The position numbers and the translations under genes are program-made. The notes under the pieces are model-generated. The model was not told where the DNA came from. It was given only the letters and a program-made list of their open reading frames with translations, and made no database searches. This document shows, one piece after another, positions 20,515 through 31,170 of a stretch of DNA of 64,000 nt. The stretch comes from Tetrapyrgos nigripes (taxonomy: Eukaryota > Basidiomycota > Agaricomycetes > Agaricales > Campanellaceae), in contig JAACJM010000246.1 of the NCBI GenBank assembly GCA_013368315.1, positions 89,493-153,492 on the forward strand. The letters run 5' to 3'. The first letter of the stretch is position 1, and every line of letters starts with the position of its first letter.

Positions 20515-20704
20515 GTAGTGAATGGTACTATGTGCAATGATTTTGGGCACTTCAGACACTTGGGACTTTTGGTAGTGTTAGAGGTAAATAGGGGTAGTGT
20601 TAGAGGTAAATAGGGGTAGAGTAACAAGTGAATGATACTATGTGCAATGATTTTGAGCACTTCAGACACTTGGGACTTTTGGTAGTGTTAGAGGTAAATA
20701 GGGG
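20515..20704 (+). repeat. Tandem repeat downstream of the NLR
   Basis: An approximately 110 bp unit containing TTCAGACACTTGGGACTTTT and GTGTTAGAGGTAAATAGGGG occurs twice. An extra 22 bp partial duplication is present only in copy I. The second unit has it at about 45840-46010. Confidence 0.65.
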
Positions 20705-20794
20705 CAGAGTTACAAATTACTTTCTTGATGTTGCTCAGTATATATACATTTTACATTGTTCAACAGGGACAGACATAATTTTTCAAAATCAGTA

Positions 20795-23700
20795 TTAAAT
20801 TTTGAGGTTAGGTTTTTCCTGATGCCATTGATCTGCCAGGTCATCATTAATCTGCTGAAGGCTGTCCTCACAAATAGCAACTCCTTGTAGGATTTGAATG
20901 GCTTCAAAGTGTTCCTTTGCTTGTTCAAATTTTGCTTTGGCAGGAAAGAGATGGCCTTCATTATGATCAATTATTCCAAGAGTGTGCAGGCACCATGCAG
21001 CTCCCAGCCTGTCCGCCCCCTCAAATTGCTCTTTGGCTTGTTCAACGCATGACCTTTGCATCCTCATATTGGCTTAGCATCCCACATATATCCCCCAGCC
21101 TTTGCAAGCATTGAGCTGCTCCCAGCCTGTCACCAACCCCCTCAAATTGCTCTTTGGCTTGTTCAAGCATGACCTTTGCATCCTCATATTGGCTTAGCAC
21201 CCTGCATATATCCCCCAGGCTTTGCAAGCATTGAGCTGCTCCCAGCCTGGATCCAACCCCCTCAAATTGCTCTTTGGCTTGTTCAAGCATGACCTTTGCA
21301 TCCTCATATTGGTTAAGCATCCTGCATATATTCCCCAGGCTTTGCAAGCATTGAGCTGCTCCCAGCCTGTCACCAATCCCCTCAAATTGCTCTTTGGCTT
21401 GTTCAAGCATGACCTTTGCATCCTCATATTGGCTTAGCATGCTGCATATATCCCCCAGCCTTTGCAAGCATTGAGCTGCTCCCAGCCTGTCACCAATCCC
21501 CTCAAATTGCTCTTTGGCTTGTTCAAGCATGACCTTTGCATCCTCATATTGGCTTAGCATCCTGTATATATCCCCCAGGATTTGCAAGCATTGAGCTGCT
21601 CCCAGCCTGTCACCAACCCCCTCAAATTGCTCTTTGGCTTGTTCAAGCATGACCTTTGCATCCTCATATTGGCTTAGCATCCTGCATATATCCCCCAGGC
21701 TTTGCAAGCATCGAGCTGCTCCCAGCCTGTGACCAATCCCCTCAAATTGCTCTTTGGCTTGTTCAAGCATGACCTTTGCATCCTCATATTGGCTTAGCAT
21801 CCTGCATATATCCCCCAGGATTCGCAAGCATTGAGCTGCTCCCAGCCTGTCACCAACCCCCTCAAATTGCTCTTTGGCTTGTTCAAGCATGACCTTTGCA
21901 TCCTCATATTGGCTTAGTGCCCCGCATATATCCCCCAGGCTTTGCAAGCATTGAGCTGCTCCCAGCCTGTCACCAATCCCCTCAAATTGCTCTTTGGCTT
22001 GTTCAAGCATGACCTTTGCATCCTCATATTGGCTTAGCATGCTGCATATATCCCCCAGCCTTTGCAAGCATTGAGCTGCTCCCAGCCTGTCACCAATCCC
22101 CTCAAATTGCTCTTTGGCTTGTTCAAGCATGACCTTTGCATCCTCATATTGGCTTAGCATCCTGTATATATCCCCAGGATTTGCAAGCATTGAGCTGCTC
22201 CCAGCCTGTCACCAACCCCCTCAAATTGCTCTTTGGCTTGTTCAAGCATGACCTTTGCATCCTCATATTGGCTTAGCATCCTGCATATATCTCCCAGGCT
22301 TTGCAAGCATTGAGCTGCTCCCAGCCTGTCACCAACCCCCTCAAATTGCTCTTTGGCTTGTTCAAGCATGACCTTTGCATCCTCATATTGGCTTAGCATC
22401 CCACATATATCCCCCAGCCTTTGCAAGCATTGAGCTGCTCCCAGCCTGTCACCAATCCCCTCAAATTGCTCTTTGGCTTGTTCAAGCATGACCTTTGCAT
22501 CCTCATATTGGCTTAGCATCCTGCATATATCCCCAGCCTTTGCAAGCATTGAGCAACTCCTCTCATATCTCCAACTTTCTCATATAGATCCTTAGCCTGT
22601 TGTACCTTCTGCTTTGATTGTGCATATGTTGCCTGCAAAAAAAGGATCTCTCCTAATCTTATATAGCATTCTGCTTGTATCTGTTCAATGGTGTTGTTCC
22701 TAGATGTACTGCCAGTGATTGTAACCACTTCCACATCACTTGTCTCCTGATTTATTTGATGCTTATATAGCTCTTCCACATCATGAATTATTTCTATAGC
22801 CTTTGCATGTTCTCCCATGAACCTCAACATATATTCTTGCATAAACATCACTTTAGTCTGATCACTCAAATTCAGCTGTGACTTCCATCTCAAATATTTT
22901 GTAACCAATGGCACAAGTCCTGCAAAGTATTCTGAATAATTATACAATTGCTGTAACACATTCATATGTGATCTTTCAAATGACCTATCAATCTGTATTT
23001 CCACAATTTTGTAGACATTTCCAATATGCAGTCCAAGTTGACCATGTCCTTCACTGGGATTCTGAGCTAAATTGTCTATGAATGACTTCATAAAATACCC
23101 AGACCTGATTTTCAAGATGCTCTCTTTCCTGAAAACTCTTCATAATGTATTCCCCAATTGGTGTCAGTATTTTGAGTGTCTTGTCTCCTGTTTCATAAAT
23201 AAGGCATGCCTTTTTCAAGATAAGAGCCTGGGTTGTTGCATCATCAAGCTGCATCATTGCATCAGGAAGCATTTTGGGCAAGTTTTCCAACCAATCTGGG
23301 ATACCACTTGGTAGTAAAGAAACAAGCCTCAAGACATTTTCTCCTGTTGGGGAAAGCTTTTCTCTGACAATGTTGAGAGTCAACTTAATTGAAACTTCAA
23401 TACTTGTAAGCCTGTTCTCCTGCTCTCCCAGTCCAAATTTCTTCAGCACTGCTGTCTTCTGGTGATTCCACCTTTCCATTATGTTCTTCAATGGCCATTC
23501 TCTGGCAAGCTGTGCCATGAGCATAATAGCCAAGGGCATACCATCCATCTGAATTAACAACTTTTCCAAAATGGGATCCTCCTCCTCAATTGTAAGGTCT
23601 CCATCAGAACAGAAAGAACAGAAAGCTTCCTTGGCTGCACCAAGCTCAAGAGCAGGTAATCCAGATCTTCCTCCAAGTTTGTGCCATTTATTTGTCCAGG

Positions 23701-24545
23701 CCCCTCAGTTCCTCTCATAGTGACAATCACTGAGACTGACTTGCATCTGCAGATCATTTCAATTAAATTCTTGACTTCAGTCTGGCCCCACTACTCCAGG
23801 GTGTCTCAAAATTATCCAGAATCAATAAGACCTTTTGGTCACCTTTGAGATAAGCCAGCAATACATCCAAAGGTCCCTTTCCTTGGGCTACCTGCAGTCC
23901 ACTGGCCTGCACTAATCCCTGAATAAGGACTGTTGCATCTGGAAGCATTTCACAAGGGATGAAGTAGCATCTCTCTGCGAATTTCTCTTTGATCAAGGGA
24001 TCTTCCATGATATGCAAGGCAACAGATGTTTTGCCTATTCCTCCAGCTCCAAGAATGCCAATATGGACCTGGTTAGTTCCACACAAGATGTTAACTGCTT
24101 CTTCCACAAGCTTGGATCTGCCAGTGAATACAGCTGGAACTTGAGGTGTTTGAAGACGCAGATCACTGAAATAACGAAAAATTAAATCAAATAATCAAAC
24201 ATACTAGCATTTTACATACTCTGCTGTGATTTCCTGGACAGAAAATGTTGTCAGAAATTGAGTTTTGGCAGAAAATTGTCAATTACCTTTGGTTTGTTCT
24301 CTGGAAAATCTGCCAATTGTCTGTGTAAGTAACTTACTTATATGGAAAACAGAGTACCCACTGTTGATGGTTATGTTGTCACCAACCCTGTTGTTCACAG
24401 TTGATTCCACAATATTCATGTGGTGAGCCCCCAGGAAAAAAAATCCCCTGGTTTCCGGTACCAGTTTGATTAGGACCGTCATCAATTGTTTCCACATCTG
24501 GAACTTCTTTTGCTTTCTTTTTCCTTTGATTTGTCCTTCAGTCAT
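20795..24545 (-). CDS. NLR (STAND) gene, NB-ARC plus TPR array, copy I, frame interrupted
   Basis: Fungal NOD-like receptor, probably intracellular. From the ATG at 24545 a short N-terminal region includes a GAHHMNI and NNRVGDNITI motif of the kind that precedes NTPase domains in many agaricomycete proteins. A 54 nt intron (24219-24166) precedes the NB-ARC domain: P-loop GAGGIGKT (24021-24050), Walker B LLILDNFET (about 23820), TMRGTE, and GMPLAIM as the GLPL-type motif. A linker and winged-helix-like region follow to about 22560, then 13 TPR units of 40 residues, then a diverged last repeat ending NLKI. The frame is broken near 23790, 23104, 22531, 22171 (CCCC instead of CCCCC) and 21056 (one base extra). 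Either it is a pseudogene or the consensus has homopolymer errors. Confidence 0.8.
21003..22545 (-). repeat. TPR-coding tandem array, 13 units of 120 bp
   Basis: Each unit encodes 40 residues of the pattern GDIC-ML-QYEDAKVMLE then QAKEQFEG-G-RLGAA-CL--L. Units are almost identical at DNA level. Differences fall in few codons: unit positions 2, 4 to 6, 8, 27, 29, 35, 38 and 39. The AGAAGGC-free framework shows almost no silent change. Confidence 0.9.
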
Positions 24546-24673
24546 CAAAAAGATCTCGAGTCTTAGTTCCACTCCAACTCACCTCGAAAAAACTTTGCGT
24601 AGGCGTTGCTGCTTCATCACAAAGGTTGAAAAGTGTCTCAACCACGTGATCATAACTTGAAGAGTCGCGCTTG

Positions 24674-24699
24674 AAGCCATCATTTCAAGATGATGGCTT
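24674..24699 (+). repeat. Perfect 10 bp stem-loop upstream of the NLR
   Basis: AAGCCATCAT, a 6-base loop TTCAAG, then ATGATGGCTT, about 130 bp upstream of the NLR ATG. It is conserved at 49717-49742. Function unknown. Confidence 0.6.
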
Positions 24700-25816
24700 T
24701 CTACGATTGATAGGCTAATCAGCTCTCAAGGACCGGCAACGTGTACAGCACACCTGGATCAACGGCGTGACGGCAGTGGCGGCACGGCGGGGTTACTATA
24801 TACGAACTATGAACAGTGCGGGTTACTGTTACATGTACTTGGTTCTTCACTCGTCGTCTACTCAATATTCAGGCTAAGTAGTGCTCATACAACTAGTCTC
24901 TCCTAGTGCAGATGACACGGACAATCGTCATGTAGGTACCAAGTTCTTAAATTTTAATTTTTTATTGGCAATTAGGTCGTAGGCCGAGTTTGTTTCCGCC
25001 GTGGCGCAGCTCTTGCTCGAACTTGGTCTATTATTATTCTCGTTGATAGATCTTTACTTTCACCTTCATCCCTTATCCCGTGTCCGTCTCGTTGACACTC
25101 GATTTATTCGCCTGACTCAAATTGTTATCCTAGGTAGGGCGCGCTACATAGTATGACTATGTACTCTTCCCCAACAAATAAGAGTTGAATAAGAATCCCT
25201 CGACCCCAATCTCATACCTGTGCTGCATCAGGTCTGGCATAAGTAGTTGTTGCGTAGTTCTTCTACTTTGGTCTCATGGTGGGGATCAGGTGTGCGGGGA
25301 CGGCACCCCTAACTCGAGACGGGTTGGAACTTGTGACGGCATCGCAAGGAAAGGACCGTTGTGAATATGAGAAAATACAGGCTCAGATTCATTGTGAAGG
25401 CTTTTCATTCAAGAAGAACCTTGCCTTCCTTGAGTTGGGTCGCAGAGAGTCCAATGGCAACGAAGCTCTTCTCGTCAACCTTCCCTGCCGCTTTACGACT
25501 GAATCCATTTGAACTGCCAATTGATCAAATGCCATTGTGGTGGACCTCCGAGTCCCTTTCAACATCGCCGTCCCCAAGCCGTCTCCTTACGTGGTCAACA
25601 AGGGGCTCTATTGATCGCCCACTCCAGCCAGTCCTATCTGATACCCCTTCCCAGCCTCTTCCCAAGCAGTAAAACAAACGGATAAGGAACTGCGACTGAA
25701 AACGTCAAATCAACGGTTAAAGGTATTTGAAATGCCGGTAGGCAATGATAAACATATTTCTTTGAATGCTTAAAACAAATCAACTCTTTGCCGTCTTTCA
25801 CCATGCCGCCTCAGCA
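24700..25816 (+). other. Intergenic region between divergent NLR and RhoGAP
   Basis: No supported gene. A plus frame at 25276-25512 (beginning VGIRCAGTAP) is open in copy I but shifted in copy II. The intact target site AGTGCGGG of the hAT-like insertion seen in copy II lies at 24815-24822. Both gene promoters must lie here if the genes are transcribed. Confidence 0.5.
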
Positions 25817-28480
25817 ATGACAGACCCCGACAAAGTCAACTACGGTCTCTTGTTATCGTGCGTAGTTGCCTTTACCTTTTACGCCCGCTTCATTTATAGG
25901 CGTACCTTTTCCAACCTCAATCTCTACTGCAGGAACGACGTTGTCTTTTGGTAGTCGAAGCCGACTACACTGGGCTTTTTCGCAGCTGGAGGTAGACGTA
26001 CGCCGGGATGGAATTAGGGTTGGAAGGTGTATCACAGTCTGAATAGGAAGTATCGTAGGAACCTTAAGACATTGGTGCGTATTTCTCTTCTCATATCCAA
26101 CGGCATTGCACTCATCTCTCTCAGGCTCACCAGTACTCGTCGTTCTTTTCGAAGGTATGTCTGTCCTACTCCTTTTCCCTTCCACCATCCATCTAATATG
26201 GCTGATGCGTCATGTACAGTGCTATTCTCCCTGGCCACGGTGCCATCATCTCTCCCAAATTCTTCCGCTACCTCGACACCCTCTCCGAACTAGCCATCTG
26301 CGTACCCCTAACCCAAATTACCATTCCGCCCGCCGTGTATGAAGAAAAGCAACACGAGGCGAAAATTGCTATTCCGAATATCCATTCTTCACCTTCCTTG
26401 TCTGCTGCATTCGGCGTCCCACTTGAGGACATCATGGGCCCTGAAGGCAAAAAAGGTCCCATCCCCCGTGTCATCCGAGACGGTATCCAATACCTCTGTG
26501 AATCTGGTCTCAACGACGAAGGCCTCTTCCTTCGTTCACAACTCTTACCCGCAGCTCAAGAAGCTTACGAGTCAAGTTGTTTCATTGGAAATCCAGGAAG
26601 GAGCTGGAGGAGGTCCTCATTTAGCTGCGATATTGTTGAAGAAGTATTTGAGAGATTTACCGGAACCGGTGTTTGGAGAGGACATGCACGCGATTATAAA
26701 GAGGTGTCCGATGCCGACGAGTGATCCGGGGTATGTAGAGGCGGTGAGGTATATGAGAGAGGTGGTGTTGCTAGAGTTGAAGCCGTGTGTGTATATTTTG
26801 TTGAGTCATTATTTGCGTGAGTGGTTTCTTTTTCTCCTGCTTTCTTTGGAACTTATTTCTTCTTCTCTTTCCTTTTCTCATTTTCTTACCTTGTTCCCGA
26901 ACCACTCTCGCTTTCGCCCGTCCTTTTTCACCACCTACCAACATAGACCTAATGTACAAAGTCCACCTCTGCTCAGCCTCCAACCGTATGGACGCACACA
27001 ACCTCACTGTCGTCCTTTCTCCCAATCTCGTCAAAGGATCGAGCCCGATTAGGGACGTACAGATGTGTCTCATACCGAGTGTTGGAGGGACAGGGCCAAC
27101 GCTGGGGATGGGTGTTCCGAGGCCTCCTCTCGGTAGATCGTCGCCGTTACCATCACCTGGACCGAGTTCGCCGATTTCTCCTAGCCCTGGAGCTGGAGCT
27201 GGAGGTTTCGCACAGAGTTATAGAAACCGATTCTCGCCTGCACCTCCGACGTCTATTAGGCGACTTCGAGTTCGAGTGGGTTATTGTCCCCAGCTGTGCC
27301 CACCTTTCCCAACGCTCCTCGTAGTCCCGACTCCAACACTTCAAACTTTCCCCCTAATCCTCCATCACCGACTTTTGTCCCCTCTCTGTCAACTACCAAC
27401 CTAAACACAACGACGACGAACATAAACCCAGCCAACACAGCAGCAATAACGGAAAACAAGACGACGTTGGGGACGGTCATCAAGTTGTGTATACAGAGGT
27501 ATTATGAGGTGTGATGAGGTTTTGGATCGGACAGAGATTGGGGGGTTTGGAGTGGGTGGGATGGGGGTGGGCGTGTACCCAGAGGATAATTTAGGATTGG
27601 GATGGGGATGTATCTTTTGCCGTCGCAGACACAATCCCAAAACGTGAATGAGGATAGGAGTAGGGACACGAGTGTCAGTGCTAGTGTTGAGGGAAGTAGG
27701 GAGGGGAGTGTGGTTGTCGTCGGTGGTGCTAATGGTGGTGATGGTGGTGGTGAGGGGCAAGGGCCAGTTTCTCTCAGCTTTGGAGTTGGAGCTGCCTTAG
27801 AATCAGATGCAGATGTAGATGCGCGACCCGAGTCCGAGTCCGAGTCCAAACTGAAGCTCAAGCCAGTTCCGACAAACGAGTTTGCGAGTACCAGTGGAGC
27901 GTTGGGGAATGGTTTGGGGAGGATCGGTAACGGTAGTGGGAACGGGAACGGAAGTGGAAGTGGTGCAGCGGTCGCTGAGTCCAGTACGAAACCGAAACCT
28001 CTACACAGTGGAGCCGGAGCTGATAACACAACTGGAACTAGGTCTCCTACCGGAGGAGGCCCTATCATCGACGGTCCCCCACATAAAGACTCCCTTGGCG
28101 CCCCTACCTACCCAGCCCACCACCGACAAAAAAGCTCAGCGTTGAGTGGAGTTTCGGATGCATCAGAGGCGTTGAGTATTGATGATGAGATGCTGGTGAT
28201 GCCTATTGGACCTGGGTCGTTTTCGTTTACACGACATGGGCATAAATATAGTCAGTCTACGTCTTTGGTTCCTTTGACGCCGAATAGTCCGAGTTTTGCT
28301 GGGATGCAGAGTGGGACGGAGACCAGTGGGGGTGCAGGTGTATCTGGTTGGGGGAGTGCAATAGCAGGGGGATCCACATTTCGCCCTTCGAAACACCGAA
28401 CAACCTTGTCCAGTGGGTCTACCACATCCAGAGGCTCCAGTGCAAGATCTCCGACGGTATCCAACTTAATAGGACCATGA
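25817..28480 (+). pseudogene. CRAL-TRIO plus RhoGAP protein gene, copy I, broken
   Basis: Would be a GTPase activator for Rho-family proteins, similar in domain order to ARHGAP1 or fungal ECM25-like proteins. MTDPDKVNYGLLLS starts the Sec14/CRAL-TRIO part, followed by FFAAGGR-TPGWN, LNRKYRRNLKTL and GAIISPKFFRYLDTLSELA. The RhoGAP part has FGVPLEDIM, IPRVIRDGIQYLCESG, GLFLRS with the likely arginine finger, HLAAILLKKYLRDLPEPVF, and MDAHNLTVVLSPNLVKG. A low-complexity tail ends RSPTVSNLIGP. Short introns are visible at about 25859 and 26160. Breaks are a TAG where TPGWNWGW is expected (26013), a frameshift after QEAYESS (26575), and more near 27090 and 27300. A 319 bp segment with the presumed first exons is missing relative to copy II. 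Confidence 0.75.
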
Positions 28481-28540
28481 GATGGAGCAGAGGGCCTAGA
28501 AGCAGGAGCAGAGTTAGGGTCTGAGTCGTTGTCAAGACGA
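28442..28540 (-). repeat. Antisense patch similar to cullin exon 1 (copy I)
   Basis: About 95 bp at the end of and just past the RhoGAP stop are similar, on the minus strand, to cullin exon 1 at about 1547-1645. The antisense frame reads RLDNDSDPNSAPASRPSAPS against RLDNDLDSASASRPSASS in the cullin. Other copies are at 3242-3335 and 54490-54590. Confidence 0.65.
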
Positions 28541-30018
28541 ACGTCTATCCTCAGGAAAGACCAAGAACTTTGATTATACATACATAAAACTTGAGATCCA
28601 CCTACCATGATCAGTCTTCTAAGTCTTAACACGAATCAAGCAAAGACCTTTACACACTTTCAAGAGTATGTAGTCGCGAACAATCATGGTAATTGATATT
28701 TGAGGTCGGTTCCCGTTCAAGTTTGATTTCTACATGATGTCAGTGTCCTTGTAGTCTGCTTCAGCTTTCTCTGTACTTTGTATAGGCTGCCGCATCAAGA
28801 TTTTCTCCCTCAGAGGTGACTGTCGCCAGGGTGAGATTGATAAGTGTACACGCAGGACATGGATTTCGGACGTTTAAGTGTACAACCACTGAATGTCGGA
28901 CATTCTATTTACCAAACGGCGCCTCATACGTCACGGTCGAGAGATTTTTGGAGATTTTTCCCTCAATCTTGAAAGAACACCGACTCTCACTGGTTGAAAT
29001 GAACACCGAGGTCAGAAGCCCAGTCGCCTGACTGAAGGTCACCGAAGGTGATTTCTCAATGATTTCTAATGCTTTACCGCTGCTAGCGGTTACGGGCTAC
29101 AGCGGGCCGTGAGCTTGCGACAAGGCACTACCATTCAGTGGAAGTAGGGATGAAAGGGCTTGAATCACCAAGTACGAATGGTGAAGCTTTGACCAGCTTT
29201 AGCACCAGCAAAACCTACGGATCAAAATTTTGAATAATGCGGAAAATATTGGTCTGTTACGATAATAAGCAATGATTATGGCCAAATCATTTGAGGTTAT
29301 GATGACAAGAGAATGTTTTGCCAATGTCATTTGATCTTATGGTGATGACCCATAATTGTGCAAAATTATGTAGTGTTATCGTAAGACACCAAAATATGCA
29401 CTAAGTTATAGGATCTCATCATGATGAGCCAATTCTTTGCGAGATTTTGGTGGCGGAATACCTCAGTAGAACCGCAGAAATGTCTGAACATGCGTTAACA
29501 CGACGCGACACGTACTTCATCAGCTGATTACACCAAGCTTTGTTGCTGTTCAGCATCAAATATTCATGTTCAGATTATGATGAGTGCTGGGTATTTTGAA
29601 TGAAAGGGACGCATAAAAGGAAGGTATGGGTATTCTAGAGAAATATGGAACGAGAAGAGAAATGAAATGAAATAGATCAGTAAGTAGACTCGGACTCACA
29701 GGACCCCTCATCAGGTATCGCCTCCTTAATATGCTGATACGTCGCTTGAGTCACTCTTGTTCTTTAGGGTACAAGTATCAAGGCTGGCATGATTAGGACC
29801 CGTGAGAGGGTGTAGGTTGTTGTCTGTTGTGAGCTAGGAGCAGAGCACTGTCCAACGGTCGGGAGATGACTACGAACGATCGAACGATCATGAACGAGAC
29901 AAACGCCTTGAGATGGACCAGAGGGGCACGGTAAAATGGACCACGCACCGCATTAGACCGCTGACGGAAAAAACGGGTCCGTAAACCGGCCCGTGTACAA
30001 TTTTGTATGTGCTGCCAA
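28541..30018 (+). repeat. Unit tail and right flank, copy I
   Basis: Up to about 29210 it matches the tail at 3336-3985 and 54590-55250. From 29210 to 30018 it matches only 55255-56072, the outer right flank of copy II. No gene is supported. Small open frames are short and differ between copies. Confidence 0.6.
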
Positions 30019-30025
30019 ATTGTTT

Positions 30026-30172
30026 TTTTTTTTTTTTTGGAGGAGCGTTGAGTCTTTAAACTTAGTTGTACGACACGCGTCACTAGTGGTCGCGCACTTA
30101 CAACCCGCGGTAGTAGCTGGGATTGCACCAGCACGAACTCCCCCAAGGAGGAAATGCAGTTACCCACGCTTT
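30026..30172 (-). mobile_element. SINE-like retroposon with A-tail and target duplication
   Basis: About 147 bp in minus orientation, ending in an A-tract of about 16. Perfect 14 bp duplications CTGCCAAATTGTTT flank it at 30012-30025 and 30173-30186, as expected for target-primed reverse transcription. The body includes GCTACTACCGCGGGTTG. I could not identify convincing pol III A and B boxes, so tRNA or other origin is open. Confidence 0.65.
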
Positions 30173-30186
30173 CTGCCAAATTGTTT

Positions 30187-31009
30187 GGCGGACTGCAAAT
30201 CTGATTGCATACTAAGACCCACTACCGCCTGACGGTGCAAACCAGAGTGGAGAGGACGACGGGGCGTCATGGCCACTTGATGTAGTGATTGCTAAAGGAA
30301 GTTGTTAGCACATAGTGAGATAAAAAGAATAGGGGGGTTCACCTGAGGGGGAGAATGAACGTTAATGAACAGTGACCAGGCAACAAGGCAGGAAGGGTAC
30401 TGTTTCGTGACTGAATGCTGTCTCAAGCAAGGTAGCCAACTCAGGTAAGTAAGCTCTATTGCAAGCGTCAGAAACATCCCTGCCTAGCACAACATTGACA
30501 TTGCATGGACAGTAATCCGTTAGTGTGAAGTTGATAGGAGTAGTGAGAGTAATCAAATGAGATGTGAAAGTGACCGGCAGTAACCAAACAGTACCAGCAT
30601 CATAACTTAAGAAAGGAAAGCCTTGTTGCCAAGCGTAGGAAGAGGACAAGATGGAGGTTGTGAGTCAATAGTCACAGACAAAACTGGTGAGTGTGACGGC
30701 GTGGACAAGAACCCGACAGACACCATGTTACAAAATGCGAGGCAAGACTGAGAAAAGGAGGCAAAGTTGATGGAAACGGTGATGCAGACGAGGGTACCAG
30801 ATTTCGAGGACAGTGAGCGGTGTAAACAAGGCATGTAGACCCTGACAGCAAGGGGACAGGGGTGGTGTTTGTCAAAAGGGGACCCGCAGTTAACGAGCAG
30901 AGACAGCACGGAGAAAGCGCACCGCAGGCCGAAATAAACCGCACTTTGCAGGCCAGCTAAATGTAAAATCGGATCGCTATGTAAAAACCCACTACTTACA
31001 GTAGTAGGA
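30187..31009 (-). other. Spacer between copies I and II with degraded ORFs
   Basis: Overlapping minus-strand frames at 30362-30649 and 30607-30909 form one protein-like stretch across a frameshift. It ends with PCNVNVVLGRD, reminiscent of the ILG-D strand of retropepsin-like domains in fungal retroelement ORFs. This is weak evidence for a transposon fragment. No full domain is seen. Confidence 0.3.
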
Positions 31010-31039
31010 ATTGCAATCTATTTTGGTCCTTATGAGACG

Positions 31040-31047
31040 TATAAAAG
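31040..31047 (+). promoter_or_regulatory. TATA box of carbonic anhydrase copy II
   Basis: TATAAAAG, 131 bp before the ATG at 31171. The upstream tail repeat found before the other two copies is absent here. Homology begins only 30 bp upstream. Confidence 0.55.
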
Positions 31048-31170
31048 CTCCTGGTACATGGTCAAATCAAGGAGCAACAACCAACACAAGTTCTCAACCT
31101 CCAAGATCTTCTTCGACTCAACCTCCTTCGACTTCAGTACTATACAAAGTTGCATCTCAAGCTCACTGCA

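Larger units (their letters stand above)
4076..30018 (+). repeat. Segmental tandem duplication, copy I
   Basis: Colinear with 31010-56072. Paired landmarks are the carbonic anhydrase (4234 and 31171), an inverted-arm element (5581 and 32520), Tc1 (13456 and 37797), an LTR (16189 and 40531), an NLR (24545 and 49596) and a RhoGAP (25817 and 51841). The coordinate offset changes from about 26.9 kb to 24.3 kb to 26.0 kb. The changes are explained by the extra inverted arm in copy I and by a 957 bp difference, a 319 bp deletion and a 642 bp insertion between the copies. Confidence 0.9.

Noticed and set aside
21222..21437. Plus-strand frames through the TPR array (repeating LFGLFKHDLCI)
   Set aside because: Shadow of the minus-strand coding repeats. 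They begin and end inside the array with no other gene signals.
21003..22545. Regular 120 bp repeats resembling a CRISPR array or satellite
   Set aside because: The repeats keep one reading frame, encode a 40-residue TPR with hydrophobic pattern, and continue an NB-ARC gene. There are no distinct spacers.
25260..25345. A tRNA-like GC-rich stretch with GGTGGGGATC and a TCGAGAC motif
   Set aside because: No cloverleaf could be folded by eye: acceptor and T arms do not pair.
27502..28068. Minus-strand proline and serine rich frames over the RhoGAP tail
   Set aside because: Antisense shadow of the low-complexity glycine and serine rich RhoGAP C-terminus, and both copies show it at the same place.
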